Positions 28,262 through 38,531 of a DNA stretch of 64,000 nt are shown here, piece after piece. Every line of letters starts with the position of its first letter. The stretch's first letter is position 1. The stretch is from Desulfovibrio piger ATCC 29098 (GTDB lineage: Bacteria > Desulfobacterota > Desulfovibrionia > Desulfovibrionales > Desulfovibrionaceae). The notes beneath the pieces are model-generated. The model saw only the letters and a list, made by a program, of their open reading frames with translations, was not told the origin of the DNA and made no database searches. The translations under genes and the position numbers were made by a program. The stretch lies in contig NZ_DS996359.1 in NCBI RefSeq assembly GCF_000156375.1, positions 713,797-777,796 of the forward strand, given 5' to 3'.

Positions 28262-28281
28262 CGGGCGTGTCTCCGGCCGGG

Positions 28282-29067
28282 CTAGCAGCCGCGTATCCAG
28301 TAGGTCTCGAAGCCGTCTTCCAGCCAGCCGTCTTCCAGATGGCGGAAATCCGCCTTGCGCAGCAACTCCCGGTATTCGTCGCGGGTACGGCGCCAGCCCC
28401 AGAACTGCTGGCGGCGGATGCCCAAAAAGTGCAGGAAACCGCGGATGACGATCTTGAGGGCGTTGACGAAGCTGCCGATGAAGCTGTCTTCCTGCAGCAG
28501 CGAGGCCGAAAGACAGATGAGCTGGCCACCGGGCACGAGCTGTGCCCGCAGTTCGCCCAGCAGGTGCTGGAGCTCGCGGGTGGGGATGCTGTAGTCCACG
28601 GCGGAAAGATAGATGACGTCATAAAAGACGTCCGGCGGCAGGCAGGCCGGGGGCATGCCGATATACATGCGCTCGTTGGGCACATGACGGCGCAGCCAGC
28701 GCATGCTGACGGTGCTGGGCTCGTTGACGTGCAGCTCCAGCTCGTCGGCCGACATCTCTTCCACGAGACAATGTTCCATATAGCCTACGCCGCTGCCGAT
28801 GGAGAGCACACGCAGCGGGCCGGAACCTTCAGGGCGCAGGGCGGCCTGTTCGCGCAGGCGCGCGGCCAGCCACTGGGCATCCTTGCGCTTGTTCTGCCGC
28901 CAGATGGCGGGCAGATCGTCCCAGTCCTTGAAGCGCCGGAACAGCTCTTCATAGAAAGTGGCGTAAAACTTGGGCTCCGCCAGATGGAAAAAAGAAATGT
29001 GCGAGAATGACGTAAAAGGGATTCCCTGCCAGCTTTCCTGATAAAAACGCCGCACATTTTCCTCCAT
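28282..29067 (-). CDS. Class I SAM-dependent methyltransferase of unknown substrate
   Basis: 261 aa. The SAM-binding motif I is LRVLSIGSGVGYMEHCLVEE (about 84-103) and motif IV/post-I segments DVIYLSAVDYSIP and LVPGGQLICLSAS follow in the usual order. The N-terminus (MEENVRRFYQESWQGIPFTSFSHISFFHLAEPKFYATFYEELF) is aromatic-rich; the C-terminus ends in a Trp/Tyr-rich region. Length and order fit a small-molecule or sugar methyltransferase. The start at 29067 has no clear Shine-Dalgarno, so it is less certain than the body. It converges on the FliM-like gene, 20 nt between stops. Confidence 0.78.
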   Translation of the reverse strand: MEENVRRFYQESWQGIPFTSFSHISFFHLAEPKFYATFYEELFRRFKDWDDLPAIWRQNKRKDAQWLAARLREQAALRPEGSGPLRVLSIGSGVGYMEHCLVEEMSADELELHVNEPSTVSMRWLRRHVPNERMYIGMPPACLPPDVFYDVIYLSAVDYSIPTRELQHLLGELRAQLVPGGQLICLSASLLQEDSFIGSFVNALKIVIRGFLHFLGIRRQQFWGWRRTRDEYRELLRKADFRHLEDGWLEDGFETYWIRGC

Positions 29068-29375
29068 AAAAGACAAAAGAGGGGGCGGGCCGGGGCCCGC
29101 GGACGGTGGTACGGCAAAGGGGCTCCCCCTGCCGGACGCAGCGCGATGATACCCCAGCCGGGCCATCCGCGCAACGTGCCGGAGGCATTGACGGGGCCGG
29201 AAGACAAAAAAAACTCGTTCGGGGCAAAAAAAGAAAAGGCCGGGGGAAATCCCCGTCATCATTTCAGGGCAGGACGGCTTTTGGGGAGATGTCGCGGGAA
29301 CGGCAGGGCCCAACAGACCTCTGTGGACCGCAGCGGGCCAGGGAGCGACGCGCGGGAGCGGCCTCCCGAAACGAA
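29068..29375. other. Gene-free stretch between pgk and the methyltransferase gene
   Basis: About 300 nt with no supported ORF. A short hairpin CGGGGG-AAAT-CCCCG lies near 29244, and A-rich runs at 29205-29235. It probably carries the methyltransferase promoter. Confidence 0.45.
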
Positions 29376-29411
29376 GACAAAAAGATCCCGGAGGGGCCAG
29401 GCCCCTCCGGG
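29376..29411 (-). terminator. Terminator of pgk
   Basis: A 12-bp stem (CCCGGAGGGGCC / GGCCCCTCCGGG, one-base loop) 11 nt past the pgk stop, followed on the minus strand by ATCTTTTTGTC. Confidence 0.9.
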
Positions 29412-29422
29412 AAATGAGTCAG

Positions 29423-30595
29423 TTATTCGCCGCGATCCTGCAGGGCGGCCACGGAGGGCAGCAGTTTGCCTTCCAGCAGCTCCAGGGAGGCACCGCCGCC
29501 GGTGGAGATGTAGCCCATTTTGTCGGCCAGGCCGTAGCTTTCCACAGCGGCCACGGAGTCACCGCCGCCCACCACCACGAAGGCGGGGGAGGCCGCCAGG
29601 GCTTCGGCCAGGGCCTTGGTGCCCGCGCCGAAGGGATCGGTCTCAAAGGCGCCCACGGGGCCGTTCCAGACCACGGTGGCGGCCTTCTGCAGCAGGCCGG
29701 CGTACAGTTCCACGGTCTTGGGACCCACGTCCAGGATCATCTCGTCGGCGGGCACCTTGTCCACGTCGCAGACCGTGGCGGTCTGGCCGGGGGCCAGTTC
29801 CTTGGCCGTGACCACGTCCACGGGCAGGGGCAGGGTCTTGCCCAGTTCCTTGGCCTTGGCCATGACCTTTTTGGCGTCGTCCACCAGCTCGGGCTCATAC
29901 AGGGACGTGCCCACGCTGTAACCGGCAGCGGCCAGGAAGGTGTTGGCGATGCCGCCGCCCACGATGAGGGTGTCCACCTTGCCCAGCAGGTTGTCCAGCA
30001 GGCCCAGCTTGGTGGAGACCTTGGAACCGCCGATGATGGCCATCAACGGACGGGCGGGAGCGTCCAGCACCTTGGCGAAGGCGTCCAGCTCGGCGGCCAT
30101 GAGCGGCCCGGCGCAGGCCACCTTGGCGGCGCGCACGGCCCCTTCGGTGGAGGAGTGGGCGCGGTGGGCGGCCCCGAAGGCGTCCATGACGTAGATGTCG
30201 CCCAGAGCGGCCAGTTTGGCGGCCAGTTCGGGATCGTTCTTCTTTTCGCCCTTGAAGAAGCGGATGTTCTCCAGCAGCACCACTTCACCGGGAGCGGCCT
30301 TGGCGGCGTCGAAGTCGGCGGCCAGCTTCACGGGACGGCCCAGCAGGCCGGAAAGGTGGGCAGCCACCGGCGCCAGGGAGAATTTTTCTTCCACCACGCC
30401 TTCGGTGGGACGGCCCAGATGCGAGAGCAGGACCACGCCCGCGCCCTTGTCCAGCGCCATGCGGATGCCGGGCAGGGCCGCACGGATACGTTTGTCGTTG
30501 GTGATGCGGCCATCCTTCATGGGCACGTTGAGATCCTGGCGGATGACAACGGTCTTGCCGCTGCACTCCATGTCCTGCAACAGTCTGATGGGCAT
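29423..30595 (-). CDS. pgk: Phosphoglycerate kinase
   Basis: 390 aa, full length. Motifs are IRQDLNVPM, LLSHLGRP, the DAFGAAHRAHSST loop, IIGGSKVSTK, VWNGPVGAFE and the C-terminal GGGDSVAAVE with STGGGASLELLEGKLLP. It makes ATP in glycolysis or 1,3-bisphosphoglycerate in gluconeogenesis. AAGGAGG precedes ATG 30595. It stands alone with its own terminator. Confidence 0.96.
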   Translation of the reverse strand: MPIRLLQDMECSGKTVVIRQDLNVPMKDGRITNDKRIRAALPGIRMALDKGAGVVLLSHLGRPTEGVVEEKFSLAPVAAHLSGLLGRPVKLAADFDAAKAAPGEVVLLENIRFFKGEKKNDPELAAKLAALGDIYVMDAFGAAHRAHSSTEGAVRAAKVACAGPLMAAELDAFAKVLDAPARPLMAIIGGSKVSTKLGLLDNLLGKVDTLIVGGGIANTFLAAAGYSVGTSLYEPELVDDAKKVMAKAKELGKTLPLPVDVVTAKELAPGQTATVCDVDKVPADEMILDVGPKTVELYAGLLQKAATVVWNGPVGAFETDPFGAGTKALAEALAASPAFVVVGGGDSVAAVESYGLADKMGYISTGGGASLELLEGKLLPSVAALQDRGE

Positions 30596-30952
30596 GTCTG
30601 CCTCCTTTTTGTCAGGGAAGGGATCACCGGGAAGGGCCGGGACACGGCGTCCGGTTTGTCAAAAAGATATGTTCCCCGAAGCGGAAAGTCCAGCCCGGCC
30701 CCGCAGGTCAAAGGGAATGCCGTCATCGGCAAGAGCCGCGGCCGCCGTTCCGCCTCCGAAGGGGGAGGACGGCATGGCGCGATGCCATCAAGAGAGCGTC
30801 CGTTTGTCCTGTGTGACGGCCCCCGGCAGGGGACACGGACCGGCATCTTCAGGGCTCACGGCACCATGTCCGTTATGCTGCCGGCTGACCGGTCTGCGGC
30901 GGCCCGGCACGTCCATGCGCCACCTGCGTGTCCGTCCGCTCCGGACAGGACG
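30596..30952. other. Gene-free stretch upstream of pgk
   Basis: About 360 nt between the tkt terminator and pgk. I see no ORF or RNA; the pgk promoter must lie here but is not distinct. Confidence 0.45.
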
Positions 30953-30992
30953 CAAAAAGGCCCGGGACCTTGTGGTCCCGGGCCATATTTTT
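30953..30992. terminator. Terminator after tkt
   Basis: An 11-bp perfect stem GGCCCGGGACC / GGTCCCGGGCC with a TTGT loop; on the minus strand it is followed by TTTTTGCG. It lies about 90 nt past the tkt stop. A T-run on the other side makes it potentially bidirectional. Confidence 0.85.
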
Positions 30993-31072
30993 ATGCGCTG
31001 TTTTTGGGGAGGGGAGTGTGCCGCAAGCAGCGACCCCCAAGGCCCCCCTCAACGGATCATATCAGTCCCGCA

Positions 31073-33067
31073 TTATCCCAGCAGCTGGCGGGCCATGTCG
31101 GCCAGGTGGGCGGCGGTGAAGCCGAAGTGTTCGGCCAGGGCCTTGCCCGGGCCGGAAGCGCCGAAAGTGGTCATGCCGAGCACGGCACCGTCCAGGCCCA
31201 CATACTTGCGCCAGTAGTCGGCGGCAGCGGCTTCCACGGCCACGCGGGCACGCACGGCGGCGGGCAGCACGCTTTCGCGATAGACGGTATCCTGGGCGTC
31301 GAAGCGCTCGCAGCAGGGCATGGAGACCACGCGCACCTTGCGGCCTTCGGCGGTCAGGGCCTCGGCGGCCTCAAGGGTGATGCCCACTTCGGAGCCGGTG
31401 GCCATGAGGATGAGCTCGGGGGTACCGTCGCAGTCACGCAGCACATAGCCGCCGCGGGCGATGGCCTGCACCTGGGCCTCATCACGGCTGACGAAGGGCA
31501 GGTTCTGGCGCGAGAGCGAGAGGCAGGTGGGACGGTGGGCGTTCTCCAGGGCGCACTGCCAGGCAACGGCGGTCTCCACGGTATCGCAGGGACGCCAGAC
31601 ATCCAGGCCGGGCATGAGGCGCAGGCCGGGCACCTGTTCGATGGGCTGGTGGGTGGGGCCGTCCTCGCCCACGCCGATGGAGTCGTGGGTGAAGACCCAG
31701 ACCGCACGGGTGCCCATGAGGGCCGCCAGACGCAGGGCGTTCTTGGCGTAGTCGGAGAAGACCATGAAGGTGCCGGCGTAGGGGATGAAGCCGCCGTGCA
31801 GGGCCAGGCCGTTCATGATGGCGCTCATGCCGAACTCGCGCACACCGTAGGCCAGATAGTTGCCGGTGCAGGTGGCGGGATCGAAGTTCACGGAATGGCT
31901 GGTCTTGGTGCCCACGGAGCCGGTCAGGTCGGCGGAGCCGCCCAGCATCTCGGGCAGGTTGCCCACCAGTTCTTCCAGGGCCTTCTTGGAGGCCACTCGG
32001 GTGGCGATGCTCTCACCGGCTTCCACGGCCTTCTTGACCATGGCGGCGGCGATGTCGGCCCAGTCGGCGGGCAGGTCGCCCTTCATGCGGCGTTCCAGTT
32101 CGGCGGCCATTTCGGGGCAGGCGGCGCGGTAGGCGTCGAAACGGGCCTGCCATTCGGCTTCGGCCTTCTTGCCGGCTTCACGGGCGTCCCAGGCGGCGGC
32201 GATGTCGTCCGGCACGGAGAAGGCGGGCTGATGCCATTCCAGAGCGGCACAGGTGGCGGCGGCCACGTCCACGCCCAGGGGCGAGCCGTGGCAGGAGGCG
32301 GAGTCGGCCTTGGAGGAACCGAAACCGATGTGGGTCTTGCAAATGATGAGGCTGGGGTGCTCGGCGTCGGCGCGGGCTTCGGCCAGGGCGGCATCCAGGG
32401 CCTCGGCATCATGGCCGTCCACGGGACCGATGACCTGCCAGCCGTAGGCTTTGTAGCGAGCGGCCACGTCTTCGGTGAACCAGCCGTCGATTTTGCCGTC
32501 GATGGAGATGCCGTTGGAGTCGTACAGGGCGATGAGCTTGCCCAGGCCCCACACGCCGGCCAGGGAGCAGGCTTCGTGGGACACGCCTTCCATGAGGCAG
32601 CCGTCACCGAGGAACACGTAGGTGTGGTGGTCGATGACCGTGTGTTCGGGGGTGTTGAAGCGGGTGGCCAGCATCTTTTCGGCCAGGGCCATGCCCACGG
32701 CAGACGAGATGCCCTGACCCAGGGGACCGGTGGTCATTTCCACGCCGGGGGTCACGTCGCATTCGGGATGGCCGGGGGTGCGGGAGCCCAGCTGGCGGAA
32801 GTTGCGGATGTCGTCCATGCTCAGGTCGTAGCCGGTGAGATGCAGCACGGCATAGAGCAGCATGGAGGCGTGACCGTTGGACAGCACGAAGCGGTCACGA
32901 TCCATCCAGCCGGGATTGGCGGGATTGTGTTTGAAGCCGTGGCGCCAGAGGGCTTCGGCCATGTCGGCCATGCCCAGGGGGGCGCCGGGATGACCGGAAC
33001 GGGACTTCTCGATGGCGTCGATGGCAAGGGCGCGGATGGCGTTGGCACACTGTCTGCGGGTAGGCAT
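31073..33067 (-). CDS. tkt: Transketolase
   Basis: 664 aa. The thiamine-diphosphate fold is seen in the N-terminal half ([60 protein letters not shown]) and the transketolase Pyr domain ([37 protein letters not shown]). It moves two-carbon units between sugar phosphates in the pentose phosphate pathway. Follows rpe by 19 nt in the same operon. Confidence 0.96.
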   Translation of the reverse strand: MPTRRQCANAIRALAIDAIEKSRSGHPGAPLGMADMAEALWRHGFKHNPANPGWMDRDRFVLSNGHASMLLYAVLHLTGYDLSMDDIRNFRQLGSRTPGHPECDVTPGVEMTTGPLGQGISSAVGMALAEKMLATRFNTPEHTVIDHHTYVFLGDGCLMEGVSHEACSLAGVWGLGKLIALYDSNGISIDGKIDGWFTEDVAARYKAYGWQVIGPVDGHDAEALDAALAEARADAEHPSLIICKTHIGFGSSKADSASCHGSPLGVDVAAATCAALEWHQPAFSVPDDIAAAWDAREAGKKAEAEWQARFDAYRAACPEMAAELERRMKGDLPADWADIAAAMVKKAVEAGESIATRVASKKALEELVGNLPEMLGGSADLTGSVGTKTSHSVNFDPATCTGNYLAYGVREFGMSAIMNGLALHGGFIPYAGTFMVFSDYAKNALRLAALMGTRAVWVFTHDSIGVGEDGPTHQPIEQVPGLRLMPGLDVWRPCDTVETAVAWQCALENAHRPTCLSLSRQNLPFVSRDEAQVQAIARGGYVLRDCDGTPELILMATGSEVGITLEAAEALTAEGRKVRVVSMPCCERFDAQDTVYRESVLPAAVRARVAVEAAAADYWRKYVGLDGAVLGMTTFGASGPGKALAEHFGFTAAHLADMARQLLG

Positions 33068-33086
33068 GATGCGGTCCTTTGTTGAG

Positions 33087-33818
33087 TTATTTTTTCAGGG
33101 CGCGGCCGGGCTGCCACAGGGCGGCCGCAGCGCAACGGGCATTGTGGGCATTGTCGGCCGCGGCCTGGGCAGCGGCCTGGAATTTCTGATGGCATTGGTC
33201 ATAGGGCGGGTGGCCGAAGAAGGCCGAGCCCGAGACCAGCACGTCGGCACCGTCGGCCACCAGCTGCGCGGTGTTCTCGGGGCAGGCGCCGCCGTCCACC
33301 TGGATGAGCACGTCCCCGGCACCGGCGGCGTTGAGCATGGCGCGGGTGGCGCGGATCTTGTCGAAGCTCTGGGGGATGAACTTCTGGCCGGAGAAGCCGG
33401 GGTTCACGCTCATGACCAGCACCATGTCCAGATCGGGGGCCAGCCAGCGCAGGGAGGCGATGTCCGTACCGGGGTTGAAGGCCAGACCGGCCTTCATGCC
33501 CAGGCGGCGGATCTCGCTGAGGGTGCGCTGGGGGTGACGGTCGGCCTCGGCGTGGATGACCAGCATGTCGGCCCCGGCATCACGGAAGGATTCCAGATAG
33601 CGGGCGGGCTCCTCGATCATGAGGTGCACGTCGAAGAAAAGTTTGCTGCTGCGTTTGCGCAGGCTTTTGATGACGGGCTGGCCAAAGGTGATGTTGGGCA
33701 CGAAGGCCCCATCCATGATGTCCAGGTGCAGCCAGGAGATGCCCGCGGCCTCAAGGGCGGCGAGCTCGTCGGCCAGACGGGAGAAATCGGCGGAGAGCAG
33801 GGAAGGAGAAAGGATCAT
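33087..33818 (-). CDS. rpe: Ribulose-phosphate 3-epimerase
   Basis: 243 aa TIM barrel. The N-terminus [18 protein letters not shown], the metal-binding [16 protein letters not shown], and [24 protein letters not shown] and [12 protein letters not shown] are all canonical. It interconverts ribulose-5-P and xylulose-5-P, feeding the transketolase encoded next. ATG 33818 follows an AGGAT; the frame is open upstream to 33893 without family sequence. The last 25 residues ([16 protein letters not shown] end) are longer than usual. Confidence 0.95.
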   Translation of the reverse strand: MILSPSLLSADFSRLADELAALEAAGISWLHLDIMDGAFVPNITFGQPVIKSLRKRSSKLFFDVHLMIEEPARYLESFRDAGADMLVIHAEADRHPQRTLSEIRRLGMKAGLAFNPGTDIASLRWLAPDLDMVLVMSVNPGFSGQKFIPQSFDKIRATRAMLNAAGAGDVLIQVDGGACPENTAQLVADGADVLVSGSAFFGHPPYDQCHQKFQAAAQAAADNAHNARCAAAALWQPGRALKK

Positions 33819-33889
33819 GCGGCATCCTGTGTAGGCTGCCTGTCGTGCAGGACCGCCGCGGCGTACTGCCGGAGCGGCAGGACAGGGGA

Positions 33890-34231
33890 TCACCGGCCGG
33901 CCAGAACGCGGCGCAGCTCGGTCAGCTCGTTTTTCAGCTTCAGCATCAGGGCCGGATCGCGCTTGCTGGCGGCGCGTTCCGGCAGGACCTCGTCCAGGGT
34001 GGCGCTGCCGTCCAGGATGCGGCGCGCGCCTTCTATGGTCATGCCCTTCTGGTGCAGCAGCTGCTGGATGCGGCGCAGCAGGGCCATGTCCTCTTCGGTG
34101 TAGAAACGCTGGCCCGAATCCGTACGCCGGGGAGCCAGCTGGGGGAACACCGTTTCCCAGAAACGCAGCACGGAAGTATTGAGGTTGAGCAGGGCGGCGG
34201 CTTGGCCGATCTTGTAGAGTTTTTCCGACAT
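33890..34231 (-). CDS. MerR-family transcriptional regulator
   Basis: 113 aa. The winged helix-turn-helix KIGQAAALLNLNTSVLRFWETVFPQL and the YTEEDMALLRRIQQLL helices are MerR-like; the C-terminal helix is only about 40 residues with no obvious metal-binding cysteines, so the ligand is unknown. It lies between pheT and rpe, all leftward. GAGGGAGC precedes the ATG. Its target is not visible in the sequence. Confidence 0.88.
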   Translation of the reverse strand: MSEKLYKIGQAAALLNLNTSVLRFWETVFPQLAPRRTDSGQRFYTEEDMALLRRIQQLLHQKGMTIEGARRILDGSATLDEVLPERAASKRDPALMLKLKNELTELRRVLAGR

Positions 34232-34387
34232 GCTCCCTCTCTTGCGGGTTTCACCGCGCGGGACGGGACCGCACGCAGTGCCACGGACCGCGGCCCCGCA
34301 AGGGGGCCGCAGCCCGTGGAAAACCGTATCAGCAGCACTTCCGTCACAGGGCAGGCAAGGCTTGCCCGGTACGGAAGGGACAGGCGG

Positions 34388-36790
34388 CTAGATGCGTACG
34401 CCCAGCGCCTGCACCAGGGATTGTGCCACCTTTTCCCGCACTTTGTCCACTTCCGCATCCTTGAGGGTGCGCTCGGCATGACGGAAGGTCAGGCGGAAGG
34501 TGAGGTTGCGTTCGTCGCTGCCTTCGGGGCTGAAGCTGTCCACCAGCACGGCACCTTCCAGCAGGGGCTGCTTCTGGCCCATGATCTGATCCAGGATGGC
34601 GCCCACGGTCACGCCCACGGGCGCGGCCACGGTGATGTCGCGGCGCACCGGCGGGAAGACGGCCAGGCTCTGGAAGCGCACCTGGGCGGCATCATGCAGG
34701 CGGCGCAGCACGTCGAGGTTGAGCTCGGCCAGCCAGACGTCCTTGCGGGCGTGGAAGCTGTCGGCCATCTCGGGACGCACGCGGCCCATGACGCCCACCT
34801 CGGTGCCGTCCACGCTCAGGCGCACGCAGGGCAGCAGGTAGGGATGGCCCTCGGCCAGTTCGCACACGGGGGCGGACAGGTTGAGGAAGTGCAGCAGGTG
34901 CTCCACGATGCCCTTGAGGTCGCTGTAATCCATGTCGGCTTCCACATGCGGCCAGGCGCTGTCGTGGCGCTGGCCGTAGAGGAGCACGCCCAGCATGCCG
35001 GTCTCGCTGGCGCCGGTGGCGTGGGGATCGTCGCTGGGAGCGGCCGTGAAGGTGTTGGCCAGCTCGAACAGGCGCACGCCCGCGGCACCCTGGGCCAGGT
35101 TGTTGCGCAGGTCATGCAGCAGGCCGGGAGCCAGTACGGTGCGCAGGGCATCCTGTTCGGCGGAGAGCGGGTTCATGATGGAGATGCGGCCTTCGGCGGG
35201 CAGGCCCAGCAGGTCCAGATCCTTGTGGCCCACGAAGCTGTAGTTGACGGCTTCGTTGAGGCCCAGACCGGCGCCCCAGTGGCGCAGGCGGGACCAGAAC
35301 TGGAAGGTGGACATGGGTTCGCCGGCGTGGCCCAGATCCTGCAGGAAGGCGGGCAGCTCGGGGGCGATGGTGTCCAGACCGTGCACACGGCCCACTTCTT
35401 CGATGAGGTCGGCTTCGCGGGTCAGGTCGGGGCGCCAGCTGGGCTGGGTGACCTGCCAGCTGTCGTCGCTGGTCTTCTCGATGGCGCAGCCCATGCCGGA
35501 GAGCACCTTCTCGTCGAAGTCGCGGCTCAGTTCCACGCCCAGCAGGGCATTGGCGCGGGCGGGGCGGAACTCGATCTGCACGGGCACGAAGGGCTTGGGC
35601 TCGGCCAGGGTGTAACCGGGGCAGACCTTGCCGCCGGCGGCGGCCACCATCATGGCGCAGGCACGGTCCAGGGCCCAGATGGAGCGCTTGTGGTCGATGC
35701 CGCGCTCGAAGCGGTAGGAGGATTCGGACGACAGGCCCAGACGGCGCGAGGTCTTGCGGATGGTGCCGGGACGGAACACGGCGCTTTCCAGGAAGACGTT
35801 GGTGCTGGCATCGTCGATCTCGGTGGCCTGGCCACCCATGACACCGGCCAGGGCCACGGCGCGCTCGGCGTCGCGGATGCAGAGGTCACGGGGATCGAGG
35901 GTGCGCTCCTGACCGTCCAGGGTGACGATCTTTTCGCCCTGGGCGGCGGGGCTGACGATGATGCGGTTGCCGCGCAGCTTGTCCAGGTCGAAGGAATGCA
36001 GGGGCTGGCCGCATTCGAAGAGGATGTAGTTGGTCACGTCCACGATGTTGGAGATGGGACGCACGCCCACGGCATGCAGACGGTGACGGATGCGCATGGG
36101 CGAGGGAGCGATCTTGACGCCGGCGATGACGCGACCGGCGTAAAGGTTGCACAGCTCGGGATCGCTGACTTCCACGCTGGGCAGGTCGCGGGCCGGGCCG
36201 TCCTCGCACAGGGGCAGTTCGGGGATGGTCAGGGGCAGGTTGAAGGCCAGGGCGGTCTCGCGGGCCAGGCCCAGCACGGAGAGGCAGTCGGCGCGGTTGG
36301 GGGTGATGGAGATGTCCAGCACCTCGTGATCCAGCTCCAGGGTGTCCACCAGACGGGTGCCGGGCACGGCGCTGTCGGGCAGGACCATGATGCCGCTGTG
36401 GTCTTCGGTGAGGCCCAGCTCGCGTTCGGAGCAGATCATACCGAAGGAGGGAGCGCCGCGCAGCTTGGCCTTCTTGATGACCAGGCCGCCGGGCATGGTG
36501 GTGCCCACCAGGGCCACGGGGACTTTCTGGCCGGCGGCCACGTTGGGGGCGCCACAGACGATGTCCAGCAGTTCGCCCTGGCCGGCGTCCACCTTGCAGA
36601 TGTGCAGGTGGTCGGATTCGGGATGGTCGACGCATTCCACCACATGGCCCACCACGATGGGGGCGATGGCGTCATAGGGGCGCACGATTTCTTCCAGTTC
36701 CAGGCCCAGCATGGTCAGCCGGTCGCCCAGCTCCTGTGCCGTGCCTTCATACGGGACGAATTCGCGCAGCCACGAAAGAGAAAGCAGCAT
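34388..36790 (-). CDS. pheT: Phenylalanyl-tRNA synthetase beta chain
   Basis: 800 aa, full length. Domains in order: tRNA-binding EMAP-like domain (VGHVVECVDHPESDHLHICKVDAG, about 47-70), B3/4 editing domain, B5 domain, the catalytic-like core, and a C-terminal ferredoxin-fold anticodon-binding domain ending in the family helix. It pairs with PheS to charge tRNA-Phe and edits Tyr errors. It follows a small secreted-protein gene instead of adjoining pheS directly. Confidence 0.96.
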   Translation of the reverse strand: MLLSLSWLREFVPYEGTAQELGDRLTMLGLELEEIVRPYDAIAPIVVGHVVECVDHPESDHLHICKVDAGQGELLDIVCGAPNVAAGQKVPVALVGTTMPGGLVIKKAKLRGAPSFGMICSERELGLTEDHSGIMVLPDSAVPGTRLVDTLELDHEVLDISITPNRADCLSVLGLARETALAFNLPLTIPELPLCEDGPARDLPSVEVSDPELCNLYAGRVIAGVKIAPSPMRIRHRLHAVGVRPISNIVDVTNYILFECGQPLHSFDLDKLRGNRIIVSPAAQGEKIVTLDGQERTLDPRDLCIRDAERAVALAGVMGGQATEIDDASTNVFLESAVFRPGTIRKTSRRLGLSSESSYRFERGIDHKRSIWALDRACAMMVAAAGGKVCPGYTLAEPKPFVPVQIEFRPARANALLGVELSRDFDEKVLSGMGCAIEKTSDDSWQVTQPSWRPDLTREADLIEEVGRVHGLDTIAPELPAFLQDLGHAGEPMSTFQFWSRLRHWGAGLGLNEAVNYSFVGHKDLDLLGLPAEGRISIMNPLSAEQDALRTVLAPGLLHDLRNNLAQGAAGVRLFELANTFTAAPSDDPHATGASETGMLGVLLYGQRHDSAWPHVEADMDYSDLKGIVEHLLHFLNLSAPVCELAEGHPYLLPCVRLSVDGTEVGVMGRVRPEMADSFHARKDVWLAELNLDVLRRLHDAAQVRFQSLAVFPPVRRDITVAAPVGVTVGAILDQIMGQKQPLLEGAVLVDSFSPEGSDERNLTFRLTFRHAERTLKDAEVDKVREKVAQSLVQALGVRI

Positions 36791-36831
36791 ATGTCATCTC
36801 ACTGGCCCCGCAGGGCCGGTTAGCAGTTGAT

Positions 36832-37215
36832 TCAGTTGAAGTCCCAAGCCGGTTTGCCCGGCGTGTCGGCGTCGGGATCCGGCAGGGGGCGGCTCTGTTT
36901 GCGTCCGTACGTGCCGTAGGCGCCGCCGCGGGGGCGCTTGCGGGGTTTCACTTCCTCGGGGCCGTAGTCCTTGAGCGGGCGGCCGTAGGCATCGGTATAG
37001 CCCATGCCGCGCTCGGTGGTGTTGCCGGCGTTGCCCATGGCGGGCAGGCCTTCGATGGGCTTGGGCCCGCCGGGCGGCTCAAGGCCGCTGTGGCGGGGGC
37101 TCAGGGCCGAGGCGGCCCAGGCATCACCGGCATCCAGCGAGGTACTGCCGGCGGCGCAGAGCAGGGCCAGCAGCACGGGGACACAGGCACGGCGGAGACG
37201 GACGGACAGAGGCAC
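36832..37215 (-). CDS. Small secreted protein of unknown function between pheS and pheT
   Basis: 127 aa, starting at GTG 37215. An N-terminal signal peptide (LRRACVPVLLALLCAAGSTSLDAGDAWA) is followed by a Pro/Gly/basic-rich segment with no domain I recognise (KPIEGLPAMGNAGNTTERGMGYTDAYGRPLKDYGPEEVKPRKRPRGG). Likely periplasmic and intrinsically disordered. It begins 10 nt after the pheS stop, inside a synthetase gene pair that is usually adjacent, so it is probably co-transcribed with pheS and pheT. Confidence that it is a real gene is moderate. Confidence 0.55.
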   Translation of the reverse strand: MPLSVRLRRACVPVLLALLCAAGSTSLDAGDAWAASALSPRHSGLEPPGGPKPIEGLPAMGNAGNTTERGMGYTDAYGRPLKDYGPEEVKPRKRPRGGAYGTYGRKQSRPLPDPDADTPGKPAWDFN

Positions 37216-37225
37216 GGGACCCACC

Positions 37226-38269
37226 CTAGGCGTGCAGGCCGAACTGGCCGAGGAAGCGCACGTCGTTCTCGAAGAACATGCGCAGGTCGCCGATGCCGTA
37301 CTTGAGCATGGCCACACGTTCCACGCCCAGGCCGAAGGCGAAGCCGCTCACATCGGCGGGGTAGCCCACGGAGGCGAACACGGCGGGGTCCACCATGCCG
37401 CAGCCCAGGATCTCCACCCAGCCGGTGGTCTTGCACACGCGGCAGGGCTCGCCGTTGATGTGGCCCTTGCCGCCGCACATGCAGCAGCTGATGTCCACTT
37501 CGGCGGAGGGTTCCGTGAAGGGGAAGAAGCTGGGGCGGAAGCGCACTTCGGTGTGGCCGCCGAACACGGAGCGCACGAAGGCGGTGAGGGTGCCGCGCAG
37601 ATGGGCCATGCTGATGTTCTGGCCCACCACCAGGCCTTCCACCTGATGGAACATGGGGGTGTGGGTCAGGTCGGAGTCGCGGCGGTAGACCTTGCCGGGG
37701 GCCACGATGGCCAGGGGAGGCTTGCGGCCCAGCATGGTGCGCACCTGCACGGGAGAGGTGTGGGTGCGCATGAGCACGCGCTCGGTGATGTAGAGGGTGT
37801 CCTGCATGTCGCGGGCGGGATGCTCCGGCGGCATGTTGAGGGACTCGAAATTGTAGAAGTCGTTTTCCACTTCCGGGCCGGAAGCGATGTCGAAGCCCAG
37901 CTTGTTGAAGATGCCGCAGATCTCTTCCATCACCAGGGTGGTGGGGTGCAGCGAACCGCGCCAGGGGGCGCGACCGGGCAGGGAGGGGTCGAAGCGCTTG
38001 AGGGCCTCGGCTTCGCGGGCCGCTTCCAGGGCGGTCTTGCGGGCGTCGAACAGGGCGGTGAGGCGCTCCTTGACGCTGTTGGCCTTCTGACCCACGGCGG
38101 GGCGTTCCGCGGGGGGCAGCTTGGCCATGGAGCTCATGGCCTGGGCCAGTTTGCCCTTGCGGCCCAGAAAGTCCACCCGCAGTTCTTCCAGTTCATCCAA
38201 CGAAGAAGCCCGGTCAAGACCTGCTTCGAGGTCTGTAACCAGGCTTTCCAGTACAGTCATCAAATCCAT
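37226..38269 (-). CDS. pheS: Phenylalanyl-tRNA synthetase alpha chain
   Basis: 347 aa. The coiled N-terminal region (about 1-85) is followed by the class II core: [83 protein letters not shown] and the zinc-like loop with CCMCGGKGH and [12 protein letters not shown] 38269 gives the expected start; the frame is open further upstream to 38401 but is not PheS-like. Confidence 0.95.
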   Translation of the reverse strand: MDLMTVLESLVTDLEAGLDRASSLDELEELRVDFLGRKGKLAQAMSSMAKLPPAERPAVGQKANSVKERLTALFDARKTALEAAREAEALKRFDPSLPGRAPWRGSLHPTTLVMEEICGIFNKLGFDIASGPEVENDFYNFESLNMPPEHPARDMQDTLYITERVLMRTHTSPVQVRTMLGRKPPLAIVAPGKVYRRDSDLTHTPMFHQVEGLVVGQNISMAHLRGTLTAFVRSVFGGHTEVRFRPSFFPFTEPSAEVDISCCMCGGKGHINGEPCRVCKTTGWVEILGCGMVDPAVFASVGYPADVSGFAFGLGVERVAMLKYGIGDLRMFFENDVRFLGQFGLHA

Positions 38270-38443
38270 GCGAATTCCCGGAGCCGCCGCAGGCGGCGTT
38301 ACGGTCAAAGGGACGGCCCTGACGGCCGCACACAACAGCGGCGGAGGGACACCATGTCCCGCCGCCACACGACAACAGGGCGCATGCCGCCGGGGCCGCA
38401 TGCCGCGGCATCCGGGGCGCGCCCGATCTTACCGGAATCTCCG

Positions 38444-38506
38444 GCGGAAAAAAAGAGCGCGGCATATCCCGCACGAGGAAAAACCTCACGCCAAGACATG
38501 CCGCGC
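38444..38506 (-). terminator. Terminator between rplT and pheS
   Basis: A 9-bp outer stem, GCGCGGCAT at 38457-38465 with ATGCCGCGC at 38498-38506, encloses a GAGG-AAAAA-CCTC inner stem. On the minus strand it is followed by CTCTTTTTTTCC. It lies 26 nt past the rplT stop, so pheS-pheT may be transcribed separately from the rplT unit. Confidence 0.75.
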
Positions 38507-38531
38507 ACTCAAAAAAGCTGTGGCGTGCCGA

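Noticed and set aside
29414-33085. A 1223-residue plus-strand open frame across pgk and tkt
   Set aside because: Antisense shadow of two well-defined enzymes, with composition typical of reverse-complement translation.
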